Source: Treponema sp. | Lineage (GTDB): Bacteria; Spirochaetota; Spirochaetia; Treponematales; Treponemataceae | Length of the DNA: 51,661 nucleotides | Direction: 5' to 3' | NCBI GenBank assembly: GCA_024693715.1 | Contig: JAILKS010000002.1 | Location: forward strand, 1-51,661 | Notes under the pieces: model-generated | Seen by the model: only the letters and a program-made list of their open reading frames with translations | The model's database searches: none | Told to the model about the DNA's origin: nothing | Shown: positions 8,438-16,604 of the stretch, one piece after another | Layout of the letters: every line of letters starts with the position of its first letter | How positions within the stretch are numbered: the stretch's first letter is position 1 | Position numbers and translations under genes: made by a program

Positions 8438-9241
8438 ATGAAACATACTATTATATTTACAGCACTAAGTCTTTTGTTAATATTCAGCTTCTGTTCCTGC
8501 AGTAAAAAATCTACTGCACAAAAAACAGAAATAAAAACAACAGCTAAAAAACAGACTTCTTCAAAAGCAGTTTCAAAAGGAAACGTTGAAAAAAGAATTT
8601 CTTTATGGAATGCAGAAAATAAAAAAATCTATATAGTTTTCGGCTACGGCTTTAATGATGAAAAAACTCTTGAAGCAATAAATACTTCACTTTCAGAAAA
8701 ATACGGCTTGAATGATGACAATGAAATCATTAAAATCTATGTTTTTCCGGGCGATTTTAAACACGGCATCAAATCGTATTCATCAGATTTATATTCATAT
8801 CTTTCTGAACCTGAATCAACTATCGGCGGACTGATAATCCTTGGTGCACCTGAAAATACACACATTGCTCTAGGACGTCTTCAGGATCATTATGATATGG
8901 AAGTTCCATTTCCTGTCGTTGCGCTTTTTCCTCAGGATGATCCTCTTGGGCTTGAATCTACCTGTGATATTGTTATAGATATTTCACAAAAGGCAGAAAT
9001 TACCGGCGAAGAGCTTGAAGAAGAAACTGCAATGGAAATTATTGATGAAGCACGACCTATTCTGTTTAATACGATAGATTTTATTCTTTCAAAGGATGGT
9101 GTTCTTGAAAAGGATATGAATAAAATGGTTCTCGCTGAAAATCTTCTGAAAAAAATTAAATTTTCACGATACATGGATCCTGAAACAAACATCCATTCAA
9201 TTAATCATTTCATCATCCAGCAAAAAGAAGTATCAAAATGA
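8438..9241 (+). CDS. Lipoprotein of unknown function
   Basis: A 267-residue protein with a lipoprotein signal (hydrophobic residues 4-17, Cys at 19 and 21 in FSFCSC), then a Lys/Thr/Ser-rich linker to about residue 50. The folded part alternates strands and helices (KKIYIVFGYGF, GGLIILGAPENTHIALGRL, FPVVALFPQDD, CDIVIDI), which recalls a type 1 periplasmic-binding fold; this is an impression, not a family match. It ends in the four-base overlap ATGA with the phosphoesterase gene, so the two are translated together. No Shine-Dalgarno sequence is seen. Confidence 0.75.
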   Translation: MKHTIIFTALSLLLIFSFCSCSKKSTAQKTEIKTTAKKQTSSKAVSKGNVEKRISLWNAENKKIYIVFGYGFNDEKTLEAINTSLSEKYGLNDDNEIIKIYVFPGDFKHGIKSYSSDLYSYLSEPESTIGGLIILGAPENTHIALGRLQDHYDMEVPFPVVALFPQDDPLGLESTCDIVIDISQKAEITGEELEEETAMEIIDEARPILFNTIDFILSKDGVLEKDMNKMVLAENLLKKIKFSRYMDPETNIHSINHFIIQQKEVSK

Positions 9242-9939
9242 TAACCCTGCTGCAAAATGAAGAAAATCTGATAGGAAGCCAGGAGGCAATTGATGAATTA
9301 AAAACTCTCAATCATGCCCGTATCCTCACAATTTCAGATTCACACGGAAATTATAATCTTCTCATAAAAATTGTAAGAAAATTCGGACCTTCTTGCAATG
9401 CGTTAATTTTTTGTGGAGACGGTGCCCGTGATATTGCAGAGCTTTTAGAGCTTGCAGATGAAAATGAAGAATTCAGAAAATGCATTCCGCCGGTAACTGC
9501 TTTTGTGCGGGGAAATGGCGATCCTTCTACTGTCCCAGTTTCCTTTGACATCGGTAAAAACAACAAGCATGCTGTTTTTTTATATAAGGGCTCTGTCGTA
9601 GTTCCGCTTATGCAGACGCTTACTGTAAACTCACACACTATTCTCATATCGCATGGTCACTATCAGGGTGTTGATTTCGGATATGAAAATCTTATGAGCG
9701 AAATGCAGATTCATGACGCTTCGTACGCTGTTCACGGACACACCCATGTTGCATGCGTAGAACATCAGGATAATTATACCTTTATAAATCCTGGTTCAAT
9801 ATCACGACCAAGAGCAGCACAACCGCCATGCTTTGCAATTCTTACTGTTGAAAAAAAATTCATAGATGCTGCATTTTTAAAAATTTCAGGCAGTCATTCT
9901 ACAGAGCCTGATTATTCGCTTTATAATCCTGTATATTAA
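9238..9939 (+). CDS. YfcE-type metallophosphoesterase
   Basis: A 233-residue calcineurin-like phosphoesterase of the YfcE/MJ0936 group, which uses two metal ions to split phosphodiesters. The metal ligands appear in order: SDSHGN (about residue 32), FCGDGARD, RGNGD, the ISHGHYQGVDFG block and HGHTH. A C-terminal tail ending in YSLYNPVY follows the SISRPR loop. It starts inside the stop codon of the lipoprotein gene (ATGA). The physiological substrate is not known for most members. Its stop abuts, with no spacing, the stop of the convergent hydrolase. Confidence 0.92.
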   Translation: MITLLQNEENLIGSQEAIDELKTLNHARILTISDSHGNYNLLIKIVRKFGPSCNALIFCGDGARDIAELLELADENEEFRKCIPPVTAFVRGNGDPSTVPVSFDIGKNNKHAVFLYKGSVVVPLMQTLTVNSHTILISHGHYQGVDFGYENLMSEMQIHDASYAVHGHTHVACVEHQDNYTFINPGSISRPRAAQPPCFAILTVEKKFIDAAFLKISGSHSTEPDYSLYNPVY

Positions 9940-10599
9940 TTATTCAAAATAAAAGGAAGGACCGTGTCCTGAAAACACAAGGGTATTCTGCGGAATTGTC
10001 TGTTTTAAAAACATCAGACTTTTTTTGAGGGCATTAAAATCACCGCCATACAAATCAGTTCTTCCAAAACCGCCGGAACTAAAAATAGTATCTCCTGCAA
10101 TCAGAATATTCTGCTCTTTACTGTAAAGACAGATTGAACCCGGTGAATGACCTGGCGTATGAATTATTATCCAGTCACCTTCGATGGACGGTATAAAAGA
10201 GTTGAGAGAAGCATCACCCTTTAACGAAAGCTCTGCACAAGGCTGCTTTGATACCTGTTCTAAAACAATTGAAGCCCCGCAATCCTCCGTAACATTTACA
10301 TTCATTGGACCCGGGGCATTCATTAACTCTGCAAATTCTGCTTCGTGAACACATATTTTTGCAGAAGGAAATTCTTTTTTAATTTTATCTATACCGGTAA
10401 TATGATCAAAATGTGTATGAGTTAAAATTACTGCAGTACATTCCAGATGATTTTTCTTCAGATAATCCGTAATGCAATTTTCATCGTGACTTAAACTGCA
10501 TGCAGCCGGATCTACAACAAAGCATCTGTTCTTTCCACAGGGAACAATAAGAGTATTAACTCCCAGAACTCCTGTCTGCAGTAATTTTATTTCCATCAT
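9940..10599 (-). CDS. Metallo-beta-lactamase-fold hydrolase (glyoxalase II-like)
   Basis: A 219-residue MBL-fold protein. The zinc motif THTHFDH lies at residues 60-66, followed by HTPGHSPGSICL, AGDTIFSSGGFGRTDLYGGD and a final SGHGPS, the order found in small cytoplasmic hydroxyacylglutathione-hydrolase-like proteins. It lacks the C-terminal glutathione-binding domain of true glyoxalase II, so thioester or other hydrolase activity is possible. Last gene of a minus-strand run clpP, UPF0158-GNAT, RNA-binding protein, hydrolase; only three bases separate it from the preceding gene. Confidence 0.9.
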   Translation of the reverse strand: MMEIKLLQTGVLGVNTLIVPCGKNRCFVVDPAACSLSHDENCITDYLKKNHLECTAVILTHTHFDHITGIDKIKKEFPSAKICVHEAEFAELMNAPGPMNVNVTEDCGASIVLEQVSKQPCAELSLKGDASLNSFIPSIEGDWIIIHTPGHSPGSICLYSKEQNILIAGDTIFSSGGFGRTDLYGGDFNALKKSLMFLKQTIPQNTLVFSGHGPSFYFE

Positions 10600-10602
10600 T
10601 TT

Positions 10603-11334
10603 TTAATATCCGAATGGTTCTTTATCTTTAGCGGCTTTTTCTGCTGCTGCATAAGCTGCTGCATCTTCTGCCGATAAATCTTCTTCATAACCTGCTGAAT
10701 ATTCTGCTTCCTGTGAATCTGATGGGACTTCAGCCGCATTTTCATCAGCTTTCTGGTGACTGAAGCTTACAACAAGTTTTCTTCCGCGATATTCATAACC
10801 GTTCAATTTATCTATCGCAATCTGAGAATCTTCTGTATAAAGCTGAACGAATGAATAATTTGCAAGTACCTTAATATCACCAATTCTTTCTCTATCGATT
10901 CCGGCTACAGCAATAAGGATTCCTACTAAATCTCTTGGATAAACACGTCTGTTTTTTCCGATTGAAATAAAAATAGAAGTAGCTTTATCTTCAGGAATTT
11001 CTACACGAACATGAGGTGTTTTTTCTTCTGAAAAATCCTTTGCCTTTACACCTGCTTTATAATCATTTTTAAATGCTTCGTTCTTTTCACGAAGGTTGTT
11101 CACCTTTTCTCTTCTGTTGAACGGCATGTGATAATGAGGCAAAACTTCTTTTAACATATATGCAATTACATACTTTCGACGAGTTAATGGTACATTCTTC
11201 TTAAATAACTTGATTAATGAAGTTAAAGTATCAATATCTTCTTCTGTTGTAATTTTTGTTACCGCATTTTCCAGATAAGATGCAGTTTTGTCTTCGTTAA
11301 TTTCGAATTCGCGGTTAAAATTTCTGTAACCCAT
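10603..11334 (-). CDS. Free-standing DbpA-type RNA-binding protein
   Basis: A 243-residue protein. Residues about 120-197 match the RNA-binding domain at the C-terminus of DEAD-box helicases such as DbpA (TSIFISIGKNRRVYPRDLVG, then IGDIKVLANYSFVQLY and the YRGRKLVVSFS end). No helicase motifs are present: the N-terminal half is helical, Lys/Arg-rich and unrecognised (residues 1-115). The tail is acidic and Ala-rich. The N-terminal half is complete rather than truncated, because a normal start follows an intergenic region. It may be an RNA chaperone or ribosome-associated factor; this is inferred from the domain only. Neighbours are a GNAT protein and ClpP. Confidence 0.8.
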   Translation of the reverse strand: MGYRNFNREFEINEDKTASYLENAVTKITTEEDIDTLTSLIKLFKKNVPLTRRKYVIAYMLKEVLPHYHMPFNRREKVNNLREKNEAFKNDYKAGVKAKDFSEEKTPHVRVEIPEDKATSIFISIGKNRRVYPRDLVGILIAVAGIDRERIGDIKVLANYSFVQLYTEDSQIAIDKLNGYEYRGRKLVVSFSHQKADENAAEVPSDSQEAEYSAGYEEDLSAEDAAAYAAAEKAAKDKEPFGY

Positions 11335-11354
11335 AATAATCTCCTTAATAATTA

Positions 11355-12236
11355 TTAAAGTCTAACTGAATATCCCGTTCCTGTTTTCTCAAAGCCCATT
11401 CCAGTTAATAAAGGCAGAAGGTTTTCGGGAATAATAATTTGTGGAAGCGTTACCCACTTTATACCGTCAGATTTAAGATTCGAAAAACACATTGATAATA
11501 ATTCTGTGCCGATTCCTAATCCTCGGTAGCTTTCAGGAACAAAAAGGCTTGTAATTACGCATACCTTTTCCTGGACCGGCAAATAAGTAATACAACCTGC
11601 AAAATCATCTGTTAAGCTGTGACAACTGATTCCTTTTTGATTTTTGACATCAGCAATTAAAAACTGATCCAGCCACATTTCGTAAAAAGCAGATTGCAGT
11701 TCTTCTTCCAGGTCATTTTGTTCTTCAATAAAACCAGCGTGAATATACGAACAGATAAGATTCGAATCTTCCTTTTTATAATCTCTGAACGAAAAATCAT
11801 CATGAATTAAATCTTCATCCGATTCAGGAACATAAGTAAGTTTTTCCAATCCCCAGATTTCACGCAATGAATTATACCATCTGTTTATAAAGACGCCCAT
11901 TTCTCTGTTTTTAAAAACATGCCATCTTTTTTCAACTTCAGGATATTTTTTCAAAACATTTCTAAAATTCTTAAATACCCCCCTTCCGGAATGAAGCACA
12001 GACTGAAGTTCTTCTTTTGCAAACGGAGAATACAAACGGTTTACAAAAGTCTGTCGTAAATTATAACCTTCGGTCGAATTCCATGCCGGTAATCTGTAAT
12101 AATTTTCATCATCTGCTTTAAGTCCATTCTGTTCAACGACACATTCTCCGGCTGCATCAATCAGAAACTGCTGCTCCTGATTATCCATTGCCGTTTGAAT
12201 ACTGTCTATTAATTGATCGGTTAAAGCAAACGTCAT
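11355..12236 (-). CDS. UPF0158-GNAT fusion protein
   Basis: A 293-residue two-part protein. Residues about 1-130 resemble the UPF0158 family: a LHSGRGVFKNFRNVLKKYPE segment followed by an RWHVFKNREM segment is its signature. Residues about 150-293 form a GNAT acetyltransferase with the acetyl-CoA pyrophosphate loop RGLGIG and preceding ITSLFVPES strand. The acceptor substrate is unknown. The gene starts 6 bases after the clpP stop on the same strand, so it depends on the clpP promoter; the small RNA-binding protein follows after 20 bases. GNAT assignment is firm, the UPF0158 part moderately so. Confidence 0.82.
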   Translation of the reverse strand: MTFALTDQLIDSIQTAMDNQEQQFLIDAAGECVVEQNGLKADDENYYRLPAWNSTEGYNLRQTFVNRLYSPFAKEELQSVLHSGRGVFKNFRNVLKKYPEVEKRWHVFKNREMGVFINRWYNSLREIWGLEKLTYVPESDEDLIHDDFSFRDYKKEDSNLICSYIHAGFIEEQNDLEEELQSAFYEMWLDQFLIADVKNQKGISCHSLTDDFAGCITYLPVQEKVCVITSLFVPESYRGLGIGTELLSMCFSNLKSDGIKWVTLPQIIIPENLLPLLTGMGFEKTGTGYSVRL

Positions 12237-12242
12237 TTTTTA

Positions 12243-12854
12243 TTATTTCAAGTCACTGGCAGTTGTTACAATCTTACTGATAAGTCCATATTTTACTGCC
12301 TCATCTGCATCGAGCCAGTAATCACGTTCTGTATCTTTTGTAACCTGTTCAAGCTCAGTTCCTGTCCCTTCCGAAATTATTTTATTCAATTTAGCACGGA
12401 TTTTTTCCATATCCTTTGCATAAATCTCAATATCTGTTGCAACGCCTCTCATTCCACCAAGCGGCTGATGAATAAGATAACGGCTGTTTGGAAGACCAAC
12501 CCTTCTTTCTTTTGGAACTGAAAGAAGAATCAAGGTTGCAGCAGAAGCAATTAATCCCATTCCAATAAGATAAACCGGTGCCGACACATATCTGATTATA
12601 TCAAAAATTGCAAAACCAGCATCTACATCTCCACCAGGAGAATCTATATACATGTAAACAGGTTTTTTATTATCTTCAGAATCAAGAATCAAAAGCTGTC
12701 GTGCAATTTCATCTGCAAGTTCCTTTTTAATCTCTCCGGTAAGAATAATCTGTCTTGTCTTTAAAAATCTTTCTGAAAAAGGATCAGGTGCCTTAGGCAT
12801 TTTCTTTTCTTCTTCCTCATCATCAAAAAGCGGAGAACTGTAAATTGAATTCAT
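12243..12854 (-). CDS. clpP: ClpP serine protease subunit (orphan, divergent)
   Basis: A 203-residue ClpP-family subunit of the barrel-shaped protease that works with ClpX or ClpA. The catalytic triad is present: S104 in GLIASAAT, H129 in RYLIHQPLGG, and D178 in DTERD. The SPGG oxyanion-type segment is at residues 72-75. It differs from standard ClpP: the serine sits in IASAA rather than AASMG, and the N-terminus has an acidic DDEEEE stretch followed by Pro-rich residues, which would alter the axial pore. No tig or clpX is nearby. It is the first gene of a four-gene minus-strand unit with a good promoter and AGGAG ribosome site. Confidence 0.93.
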   Translation of the reverse strand: MNSIYSSPLFDDEEEEKKMPKAPDPFSERFLKTRQIILTGEIKKELADEIARQLLILDSEDNKKPVYMYIDSPGGDVDAGFAIFDIIRYVSAPVYLIGMGLIASAATLILLSVPKERRVGLPNSRYLIHQPLGGMRGVATDIEIYAKDMEKIRAKLNKIISEGTGTELEQVTKDTERDYWLDADEAVKYGLISKIVTTASDLK

Positions 12855-12890
12855 TATAACTCCTAAAAAATTAAAAAATATGATACTATA

Positions 12891-12919
12891 AATATATTAA
12901 AATAATACTGAATTTTCAA
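12891..12919 (-). promoter_or_regulatory. Promoter of the clpP unit
   Basis: On the minus strand TTGAAA (12914-12919) and TATATT (12891-12896) have an ideal 17-base spacer. AGGAG at 12860-12864 precedes the ATG by 5 bases. The promoter overlaps the leader of the divergent lacI gene. Confidence 0.6.
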
Positions 12920-12929
12920 GGATAAACAA

Positions 12930-13937
12930 ATGATAACTCTAAAAGATATTGCAAAAGAATGTAACGTTTCATTTTCAACAGTAAGTAAAGCCCTTCAGGA
13001 CAGCAGTGAAATAAGTGAAGAAAAAAAGAAGCTTATACAAAAAAAAGCAGAAGAGATGGGATATCATCCCAACATAGCAGCAAGAACTTTACGAACAAAT
13101 AAAACCTATGATATTGGCGTGATTTTTGAAGATAAAACAGGAAGCGGACTTCAGCATCAGTATTTTGCAAAAATCATAAGCGGTTTACAGGAGGTTGCTC
13201 TCGAAAACGGCTATGATATAACCTTTACGGGAAATGTCCTTTATAAAAATTTTGATTACTATAGACATGCAGTCGGAAGAAATTTTGATGCAGTTGCCAT
13301 ACTTTCAACAGATTTCAACCGCGAAGATATTCAAAAACTTATAAAAAGCAGCATCCCTACAGTAACTTTGGACTATACCTCTGATTATTCACATTCCTGC
13401 GTAATGAGTGACAATAAACAAGGGATGAAAGAACTTACGGAATATGTTATTTCCATGGGACATAAAAAAATTGCCCTGATATGCGGTGAAGATACTCTTG
13501 TAACAGAAATGCGTAAAACTGTTTTTTTAGAAACTCTCAAAAACCATAATATCCCGATTCCGGAAAATTATATTCTTCAGGGCTTATATCATGATCCTAT
13601 TACAAGTTCACAGGCAACCGCTGATTTACTATCACTGCCTGAACCACCGACTTGTATTTTTTTTCCCGATGATTTTTCGGCATTAGGAGGAATAAGAGTA
13701 TTAAACTCACAGCATCTTGTTCCGGGAAAAGACATAAGCATCGTCGGTTATGACGGGATTCTTCTTACCTCAACTATGATTCCTCCGCTTACAACCTATG
13801 AACAGAACGGAGAAAAAATAGGTCAGGAAATAGCAAGAGTTCTAATAAATCAAATTCAATCAAAAGATTATAAAACAAGCCAGCTCCTTATTTCAGGAAG
13901 ATTGTTAAAGGGTTCAACTGTAGTTAAACTGAATTAA
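12930..13937 (+). CDS. LacI-family transcriptional regulator (second copy)
   Basis: A 335-residue paralogue of the regulator at 152, alike along the whole length. The recognition helix S16-TVSKAL is identical and the hinge [12 protein letters not shown] nearly so, so the same or a very similar operator is expected. The sugar domain keeps motifs such as [12 protein letters not shown] and VGYDGI. The ATG is preceded by AAGGA at a 7-base distance. Unlike the first copy it has no sugar gene next to it: clpP is divergent and rlpA follows. No copy of the 15-base operator was seen in front of it. Its codons are much more AT-rich than those of the first copy, although the proteins are close. Confidence 0.93.
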   Translation: MITLKDIAKECNVSFSTVSKALQDSSEISEEKKKLIQKKAEEMGYHPNIAARTLRTNKTYDIGVIFEDKTGSGLQHQYFAKIISGLQEVALENGYDITFTGNVLYKNFDYYRHAVGRNFDAVAILSTDFNREDIQKLIKSSIPTVTLDYTSDYSHSCVMSDNKQGMKELTEYVISMGHKKIALICGEDTLVTEMRKTVFLETLKNHNIPIPENYILQGLYHDPITSSQATADLLSLPEPPTCIFFPDDFSALGGIRVLNSQHLVPGKDISIVGYDGILLTSTMIPPLTTYEQNGEKIGQEIARVLINQIQSKDYKTSQLLISGRLLKGSTVVKLN

Positions 13938-13947
13938 TTTTTCTTCC

Positions 13948-13953
13948 GATAAT
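13948..13953 (+). promoter_or_regulatory. -10-like box close to the rlpA ATG
   Basis: GATAAT ends 6 bases before the ATG at 13960 and no Shine-Dalgarno sequence is present. Either rlpA has a leaderless transcript of its own or it is read with the lacI copy that ends 22 bases upstream. Confidence 0.35.
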
Positions 13954-13959
13954 CAGAAC

Positions 13960-14655
13960 ATGAAAGTACACACAAAATTTTTATGTTCAGTTTTATTATT
14001 TTTGATAATTTCTCCGCTTTACGCAATCCAGACATATAAAACAGGAGTTACAGCCTCATATTATGCAGAAGCGTTTCACGGTAAACGTACATCAAATGGG
14101 GAAATCTTTAACATGTATTCATTAACCTGTGCTCACAAATCCTTACCCTTCAATACTGTTTTAAAAGTTACAAATTTAAGAAACGGAAAAACTGTAGAAG
14201 TAAGGGTAAATGACAGGGGACCGTTCATTTTAAACCGTGAGATAGATTTATCAAAAGCAGCAGCCGTAAAATTAAACATGATTGGAACCGGTACTGCAAA
14301 GGTTAAGCTCGAAATCGTAAAAATGGGACCTGATACAAAAATAAGCCGTCAGACTGCAAAAAGTGCCTCAAAAATAATGGCAAAACGCTTCGGAACAAAA
14401 ACGACAAAGCAGACAGTTGTCAGGCCGGCCGGGACAAAGTGGGATATTCAGCTTGGCGCCTTTTCTCAAAGAGATAATGCAAACCGGCTCGCACAAAAGC
14501 TTTTACGCGACGGATTTAAAGATGTAGTTTTCCAAAAGACAGAAACTATGATAAAGGTTGCCATCAGAAACATAGACGCAAAAGATGTAAATGCTGTAGA
14601 AAAACAACTTCAGGCAAAAGGCTACACCACGTATACGATAAAAAAGAGACTGTAG
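13960..14655 (+). CDS. rlpA: RlpA-type septal lytic transglycosylase with SPOR domain
   Basis: A 231-residue exported protein. A signal peptide (residues 1-22, ending near YAIQ) precedes a double-psi beta-barrel domain (about 28-112) with the family blocks [36 protein letters not shown] and VRVNDRGPF, which carry the His and Asp of the active cleft. A SPOR domain at residues about 152-230 ([21 protein letters not shown]) binds denuded peptidoglycan at the division site. Together they indicate glycan-strand cutting during cell separation. It lies 22 bases after the second lacI gene. Some RlpA proteins are not enzymatically active, so activity is inferred. Confidence 0.92.
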   Translation: MKVHTKFLCSVLLFLIISPLYAIQTYKTGVTASYYAEAFHGKRTSNGEIFNMYSLTCAHKSLPFNTVLKVTNLRNGKTVEVRVNDRGPFILNREIDLSKAAAVKLNMIGTGTAKVKLEIVKMGPDTKISRQTAKSASKIMAKRFGTKTTKQTVVRPAGTKWDIQLGAFSQRDNANRLAQKLLRDGFKDVVFQKTETMIKVAIRNIDAKDVNAVEKQLQAKGYTTYTIKKRL

Positions 14656-14726
14656 TGATTACTCTGTTGTCATTTTGAATTTATATGTTATAATAATAAT
14701 GCATTTTTATTTTTGAGGGGCACATA

Positions 14727-16433
14727 ATGGCAAATCAGGAATTAGACCCGGAAATTGCGGCATTACTTTCAAATGCAGAAACTACAATCTCCGTAGACGA
14801 TATAGATAAACTTCCAGACACTCCTATTCCGGAAAAAAGAAGTTTCTTTAAAAAATCTTTATTTAATGAAGAGCCTGGAACTCCAAGGGCACCCCGCTCA
14901 ATCCATGATGTAGATTTAAGTAAAACAGAATTTGCACAGATAGAAAAGCTTCAGAATGATGTTTCAAACGGCATCTATGATGATCAGAAATATTATAAAA
15001 CAGCTCTCACCGGTGAAAATACATCGGCACAACGTGTTCATCAGGTGCTTACAAAATATTTAACCTGTACAGATCCTAAGGACAGGGCTGTTTACCGTCA
15101 GCAGATTGTAACATGCTATTGGGAACTTCTTCGAGGCATGGCTCCTAAAATGACTGATATGAATCTTCCTATGCCGAAAAGAATGCTCATGAGATTCGGA
15201 GTTCTTCTGCCGTCACTTTTCAAAGCTGAACAAAAGGATTTCTTTTCAAAAATCATCTATGAAAATAAAACCGGTGAACCTATTCTTTATGTTGATGAAT
15301 GGTTCAAGGAAATTGCTTCAGGAAGAATGTCAAATTCTGCGACAGATGAAAAAAAACAGCCGGCAAGAAATCTTACTCCGGATCAGGCAGCCTCTGCAGA
15401 ACAGTCAAGATTAATGCAGCTCCAGTCTAAAAACTCCGGAAAAATGCAAAGTTCAGAAAACATTTTAAGCATAAAAGAAAATGAACGGGCAATGATTGAA
15501 GCGGAGCTTAAAAACAGGATTGATACATTGACAGACCATGTGCCTGTTATGGGTCTTGAACCTCATAAAAGTGCTATGACCGAAGTTCAAAGAAAGCTTT
15601 TCTCTGAAGTTACAGATTTGCTTCACCGGCTTTCAAAAAATGATAAGGAACTTTCAAAGGCTCTTAATGAATTTCAGGATGCAAAGGGCATTTATGATAA
15701 TGTTCAGAATAAAATCACGGAAACCGGCGGCCAACCGGTTCAGGCAGATGAAGGAGCCGTAAATACAGAGTTTGATACAATCAGACAGATGGCAAAAATG
15801 ACAATCGGACGTCGTGGAAATCAATTCCCTATGTTCACAAGAGAATTCTATCATTGTACTGAAAAAGGCACCGGAACACGTGAAAATGTAATTGAAGTTC
15901 TTCGATGGATTGAATCAATAGATCCTGGTGTTTTCCATCGTATTCACAAAAATGTTCCTAACAGAATCGTTCCTTATGTATGCCTTGTTCCGACTTACGG
16001 TGATCGTGGCTTCTGCTGGGAACCATTTGACAGATATAACCGTGTAACAAGCCGAGGAAGAATAGTTGTTCCTATGTATCCGAAAGATTTAAGAATCGCT
16101 GTATTAACTGCAGTTGCAGATTTAAGATGGCAGGTTGCAAAGGAAAAAGCAAGCTATTACTGGATGGAAGAAGGTCTTACCGGACAATATTTCCAGCATG
16201 CAGAACAACTCAAGCTAAAGGGTGATATAAAGGAATTCTTTATTGAAGATTACATTCTTTGGATGACAAAAGAATCCTTTGGAGTTCAACGCCTCGATAA
16301 AGATGTGCGCGGTATTTTCTGGCGAAACATGCCTTTCCCAAAATCCCTCAAGGAAGATTTGCGTAAACGTTCATTAGTATACGATGAACTTTGCAAAAAA
16401 GATGCCAACCGAGAAATGAGCGATGGCTACTAA
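14727..16433 (+). CDS. Large conserved-looking cytoplasmic protein of unknown function
   Basis: A 568-residue protein that I cannot assign. No signal peptide or membrane segment is visible. The N-terminal 70 residues are polar and probably disordered (Pro, acidic and Ser-rich). A long helical, coiled-coil-like region at about 245-335 (repeated Glu/Lys/Leu) separates two globular halves; the C-terminal half (about 345-568) is rich in Trp, Tyr and Arg, with RIVVPMYPKDLRIAVLTAVADLRWQ and YYWMEEGLTGQYF as its most distinctive stretches. GAGGGG upstream of the ATG supports the start, and TATAAT lies some 35 bases upstream. Its last sense codon and stop are part of a 42-base element that recurs 114 bases downstream. 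Probably lineage-specific. Confidence 0.75.
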   Translation: MANQELDPEIAALLSNAETTISVDDIDKLPDTPIPEKRSFFKKSLFNEEPGTPRAPRSIHDVDLSKTEFAQIEKLQNDVSNGIYDDQKYYKTALTGENTSAQRVHQVLTKYLTCTDPKDRAVYRQQIVTCYWELLRGMAPKMTDMNLPMPKRMLMRFGVLLPSLFKAEQKDFFSKIIYENKTGEPILYVDEWFKEIASGRMSNSATDEKKQPARNLTPDQAASAEQSRLMQLQSKNSGKMQSSENILSIKENERAMIEAELKNRIDTLTDHVPVMGLEPHKSAMTEVQRKLFSEVTDLLHRLSKNDKELSKALNEFQDAKGIYDNVQNKITETGGQPVQADEGAVNTEFDTIRQMAKMTIGRRGNQFPMFTREFYHCTEKGTGTRENVIEVLRWIESIDPGVFHRIHKNVPNRIVPYVCLVPTYGDRGFCWEPFDRYNRVTSRGRIVVPMYPKDLRIAVLTAVADLRWQVAKEKASYYWMEEGLTGQYFQHAEQLKLKGDIKEFFIEDYILWMTKESFGVQRLDKDVRGIFWRNMPFPKSLKEDLRKRSLVYDELCKKDANREMSDGY

Positions 16434-16469
16434 TCAAAGCTCCCACAGGAGCTTTAACCTCTAAGCGGG
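16428..16469. repeat. 42-base direct repeat, copy 1, with hairpin
   Basis: Identical over 42 bases to 16542-16583. It begins with the last sense codon and stop codon (TAC TAA) of the unknown gene and contains a perfect 8-bp hairpin (16436-16443 with 16448-16455, loop CACA). No T-run follows, so it is not a standard terminator. Confidence 0.92.
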
Positions 16470-16473
16470 GGCC

Positions 16474-16499
16474 GTCTGGGGCGGCGCTGAGCCCCAGAC
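16474..16499. repeat. GC-rich palindromic element
   Basis: A perfect 9-bp stem GTCTGGGGC/GCCCCAGAC around an 8-base loop, within a GC-rich block (about 16465-16500) in an otherwise AT-rich gap. Similar TGGGG/CCCCA palindromes are common as dispersed extragenic repeats in bacteria, so it may be one member of a genome-wide family. It lies between the two 42-base repeats. Confidence 0.75.
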
Positions 16500-16541
16500 C
16501 TAACAATATAAAAAATTCAAAAACAAAATATCAAAGTTAAT

Positions 16542-16583
16542 TACTAATCAAAGCTCCCACAGGAGCTTTAACCTCTAAGCGGG
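16542..16583. repeat. 42-base direct repeat, copy 2, with hairpin
   Basis: Exact copy of 16428-16469. Its hairpin arms are 16550-16557 and 16562-16569. After it the sequence diverges and the convergent TraB-family gene ends 22 bases further on. The two hairpins stand between two converging genes and may act on RNA ends in either direction. Confidence 0.92.
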
Positions 16584-16604
16584 AACGATGTACGTATTTT
16601 TCGC

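Noticed and set aside
16428..16583. Possible CRISPR array or insertion-sequence remnant
   Set aside because: Only two copies, no regular spacer series, no cas or transposase gene, and no terminal inverted repeats around it.
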